Source: Beijerinckiaceae bacterium
GTDB lineage: Bacteria > Pseudomonadota > Alphaproteobacteria > Rhizobiales > Beijerinckiaceae
Assembly: GCA_947455285.1 (NCBI GenBank)
Contig: CANGOK010000186.1
Span: 1-6,682, forward strand
Length of the DNA: 6,682 nucleotides
Direction of reading: 5' to 3'
Below the pieces are notes generated by a model. It saw nothing but the letters and a program-made list of their open reading frames with translations. It was not told the origin of the DNA and ran no database searches. The position numbers were made by a program, and so were the translations under genes. This document shows, in pieces, positions 5,484 to 6,682 of the stretch. Positions within the stretch are counted from its first letter, which is position 1. Every line of letters starts with the position of its first letter.

Positions 5484-6335
5484 ATGACTTCACAAGACGA
5501 TTTCGGGCTTCTTGTGAGCGCTGGATGGCTTGCGGCGCATCTGGGCGATCCTGATCTCGTGGTGCTCGACGCCTCCTGGCACATGCCCGCCACCGGACGC
5601 GACGGGCGGCGCGAGTTTCTTGCCGGCCATATTCCCGGTGCGGCCTTTTTCGATCTCGACGCGGTCAGCGACCAGACGAGCCCCCTGCCCCATATGCTGC
5701 CGTCGCCCGACGACTTCGCCAGCGCCATGAGCGCGCTCGGCGTCAGCGACGACAAGCGCGTGGTCGTCTATGATGCGGCAGGCCTATTTTCGGCGCCGCG
5801 CCTTTGGTGGATGCTGCGTGTTTTCGGTCATGAGAAGGTCGCCATCCTCGACGGCGGACTGCCTAAATGGACCGCCGACGGAAATCCCCTCGACAAAGGC
5901 GAGGCGCATCCAAAGGCGGGCCGTTTCACCACCCGTTTCGACAAAAGCGCCGTCGCCGATCTGGCGCAGGTGCGCGAAGCCCTCGACGCCAGGAGCGCGC
6001 TTGTCCTCGACGCGCGTTCCGCCGACCGGTTCTTTGGCCGCGCGCCAGAACCAAGGCCCGGACTCGCCAATGGCCATATGCCGGGCGCCTTGAACCTTCC
6101 CATGACTGACCTGATCGAAAATGGTCAGCTGAAAGATCCGCAGGCCCTTGAGGCGGCGCTCGAAAAGCTTGGCGTCGGCGCTGACAAGCCGATCATCACC
6201 ACCTGCGGCTCGGGCGTATCAGCCGCCATCATCACACTCGCGCTGGCCCGACTTGGGCTGCCGATGGGACGGATCTACGACGGTTCGTGGACCGAATGGG
6301 GCGGCCGCGCCGACTTGCCGGTCGCGACTGACTGA
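5484..6335 (+). CDS. sseA: 3-mercaptopyruvate sulfurtransferase (tandem rhodanese)
   Basis: A 283-residue two-domain rhodanese that moves sulfur from 3-mercaptopyruvate, a cysteine transamination product, to thiols or cyanide. The frame stays open upstream to 5280, inside cysK, but ATG 5484 is preferred: it has AAAAGGA at 5470-5476, follows the cysK stop by 19 bp, and begins the homologous sequence. The first rhodanese domain (about 8-135) has DASWHMP (29-35), GHIPGAAFFDLD (48-59), SDQTSPLPHMLP (62-73) and DGGLPKW (123-129). The second (about 165-278) has DARS (176-179), EPRPGLANGHMPGA (189-202) and the active loop CGSGVSA (241-247) with C241. CG-S-G-V, rather than the CRxG type of thiosulfate sulfurtransferases, points to mercaptopyruvate as donor. 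D59, H70 and S243 match the Asp-His-Ser triad of human MST. Pairing with cysK suggests a cysteine/persulfide supply operon. Confidence 0.93.
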   Translation: MTSQDDFGLLVSAGWLAAHLGDPDLVVLDASWHMPATGRDGRREFLAGHIPGAAFFDLDAVSDQTSPLPHMLPSPDDFASAMSALGVSDDKRVVVYDAAGLFSAPRLWWMLRVFGHEKVAILDGGLPKWTADGNPLDKGEAHPKAGRFTTRFDKSAVADLAQVREALDARSALVLDARSADRFFGRAPEPRPGLANGHMPGALNLPMTDLIENGQLKDPQALEAALEKLGVGADKPIITTCGSGVSAAIITLALARLGLPMGRIYDGSWTEWGGRADLPVATD

Positions 6336-6369
6336 GCCGCTCAAACCTCACCCAACGCAATTCTCTCGC

Positions 6370-6404
6370 AAGGCCGGGCAACTTAGTCCCGGCCTTCTTC
6401 GTTG
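6370..6404 (+). terminator. Intrinsic terminator of the cysK-sseA operon
   Basis: A perfect 9-bp stem AAGGCCGGG (6370-6378) / CCCGGCCTT (6388-6396) with loop CAACTTAGT is followed by the pyrimidine-rich CTTCTTCGTT. It begins 34 nt after the sseA stop. The T-tract is interrupted, so it is not ideal, but stem strength and position fit the end of a transcription unit. Confidence 0.75.
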
Positions 6405-6444
6405 CTGGACTCATGCTGGGGCCTTGAGACACGGAGCTTGAGCG

Positions 6445-6682
6445 ATGTGCGATTACTCCCTTGAAATGTATGGATCACGCCCGGCCCGGGAATCCGAACG
6501 CTACGAAACTGTCCGGTTTCCTTCGGGTAGCGTCGGACTCGCATCGCCTGGCGATTGCGGCACGGCGGTCTGCGTCCAGTACGATACCCGGCTAAGGCTG
6601 GAGAACATCCCGCTTCATCTGCAATCAAGCCTGCGGATCAAGTCCTGTGAAGACGTCACCTTCGTGCGCCTTGACCACGGGG
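6445..6682 (+). CDS. Conserved hypothetical protein, N-terminal part, cut by right window edge
   Basis: The frame is open from the ATG at 6445 to the window end (79 complete codons). ACGGAG at 6431-6436 lies 8 nt before the ATG and gives a good ribosome site. The protein begins MCDYSLEMYGSRPARESERY and continues with FPSGSVGLASPGDCGTAVCVQYDTRL (25-50) and a segment rich in charged residues ending VTFVRLDHG. The MCDYSL...SRPA start followed by a GDxGTAVC segment is one I recall in short uncharacterised alphaproteobacterial proteins, but I cannot name a function. There is no signal peptide and no membrane helix in the visible part; it has four cysteines (C2, C38, C43, C68). The gene lies after the terminator at 6370-6404, so it is a separate transcription unit; I saw no convincing promoter in 6405-6430. 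Confidence 0.72.
   Translation, partial: MCDYSLEMYGSRPARESERYETVRFPSGSVGLASPGDCGTAVCVQYDTRLRLENIPLHLQSSLRIKSCEDVTFVRLDHG

Overview
The window is a GC-rich (roughly 60-65%), tightly packed piece of what looks like an alphaproteobacterial chromosome, probably Hyphomicrobiales/Rhizobiales. I infer this from codon use, the CysK subtype, the DUF1003 protein, a ChrR-type cupin protein and a promoter with the Rhodobacter RpoE (ECF11) consensus. No rRNA, tRNA, IS element, CRISPR array or prophage gene is visible. No gap between genes exceeds 300 bases; the longest is 163 bp.

Layout: (1) 1-945, minus strand, a DUF1003 membrane protein cut by the left edge. (2) 946-1066, a divergent spacer with a plausible housekeeping promoter for the next gene. 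(3) 1067-2023, plus strand, a secreted NMT1/THI5-like ABC substrate-binding protein with no permease or ATPase nearby. (4) 2024-2103, a short spacer with an exact TGATCC-N18-TAAG promoter, then 2104-3582, plus strand, a class I CPD photolyase. (5) 3586-4269, minus strand, a ChrR-like cupin/anti-sigma protein converging on the photolyase with 3 bp between stops. (6) 4270-4432, a divergent spacer with a weaker TGATCC-N18-TAGCG match facing the ChrR-like gene and a dyad in front of cysK. (7) 4433-5464 and 5484-6335, plus strand, a likely two-gene operon of a CysK-type cysteine synthase and a 3-mercaptopyruvate sulfurtransferase, closed by a strong hairpin at 6370-6396. (8) 6445 to the right edge, plus strand, the start of a conserved hypothetical protein.

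Two functional groups stand out. The first is a photo-oxidative stress pair: the photolyase, behind a consensus RpoE/ECF11-type promoter, beside a ChrR-like protein whose own upstream region also carries TGATCC. In Rhodobacter sphaeroides a photolyase gene belongs to the RpoE-ChrR singlet-oxygen regulon, so the arrangement makes sense. Here, however, no sigma factor is adjacent, and the ChrR-like protein has lost three of the four expected zinc ligands of its sigma-binding domain while keeping the complete cupin metal site and CxC motif. The second is a cysteine/sulfane-sulfur pair, cysK plus sseA. The remaining genes look like ordinary housekeeping or accessory functions.
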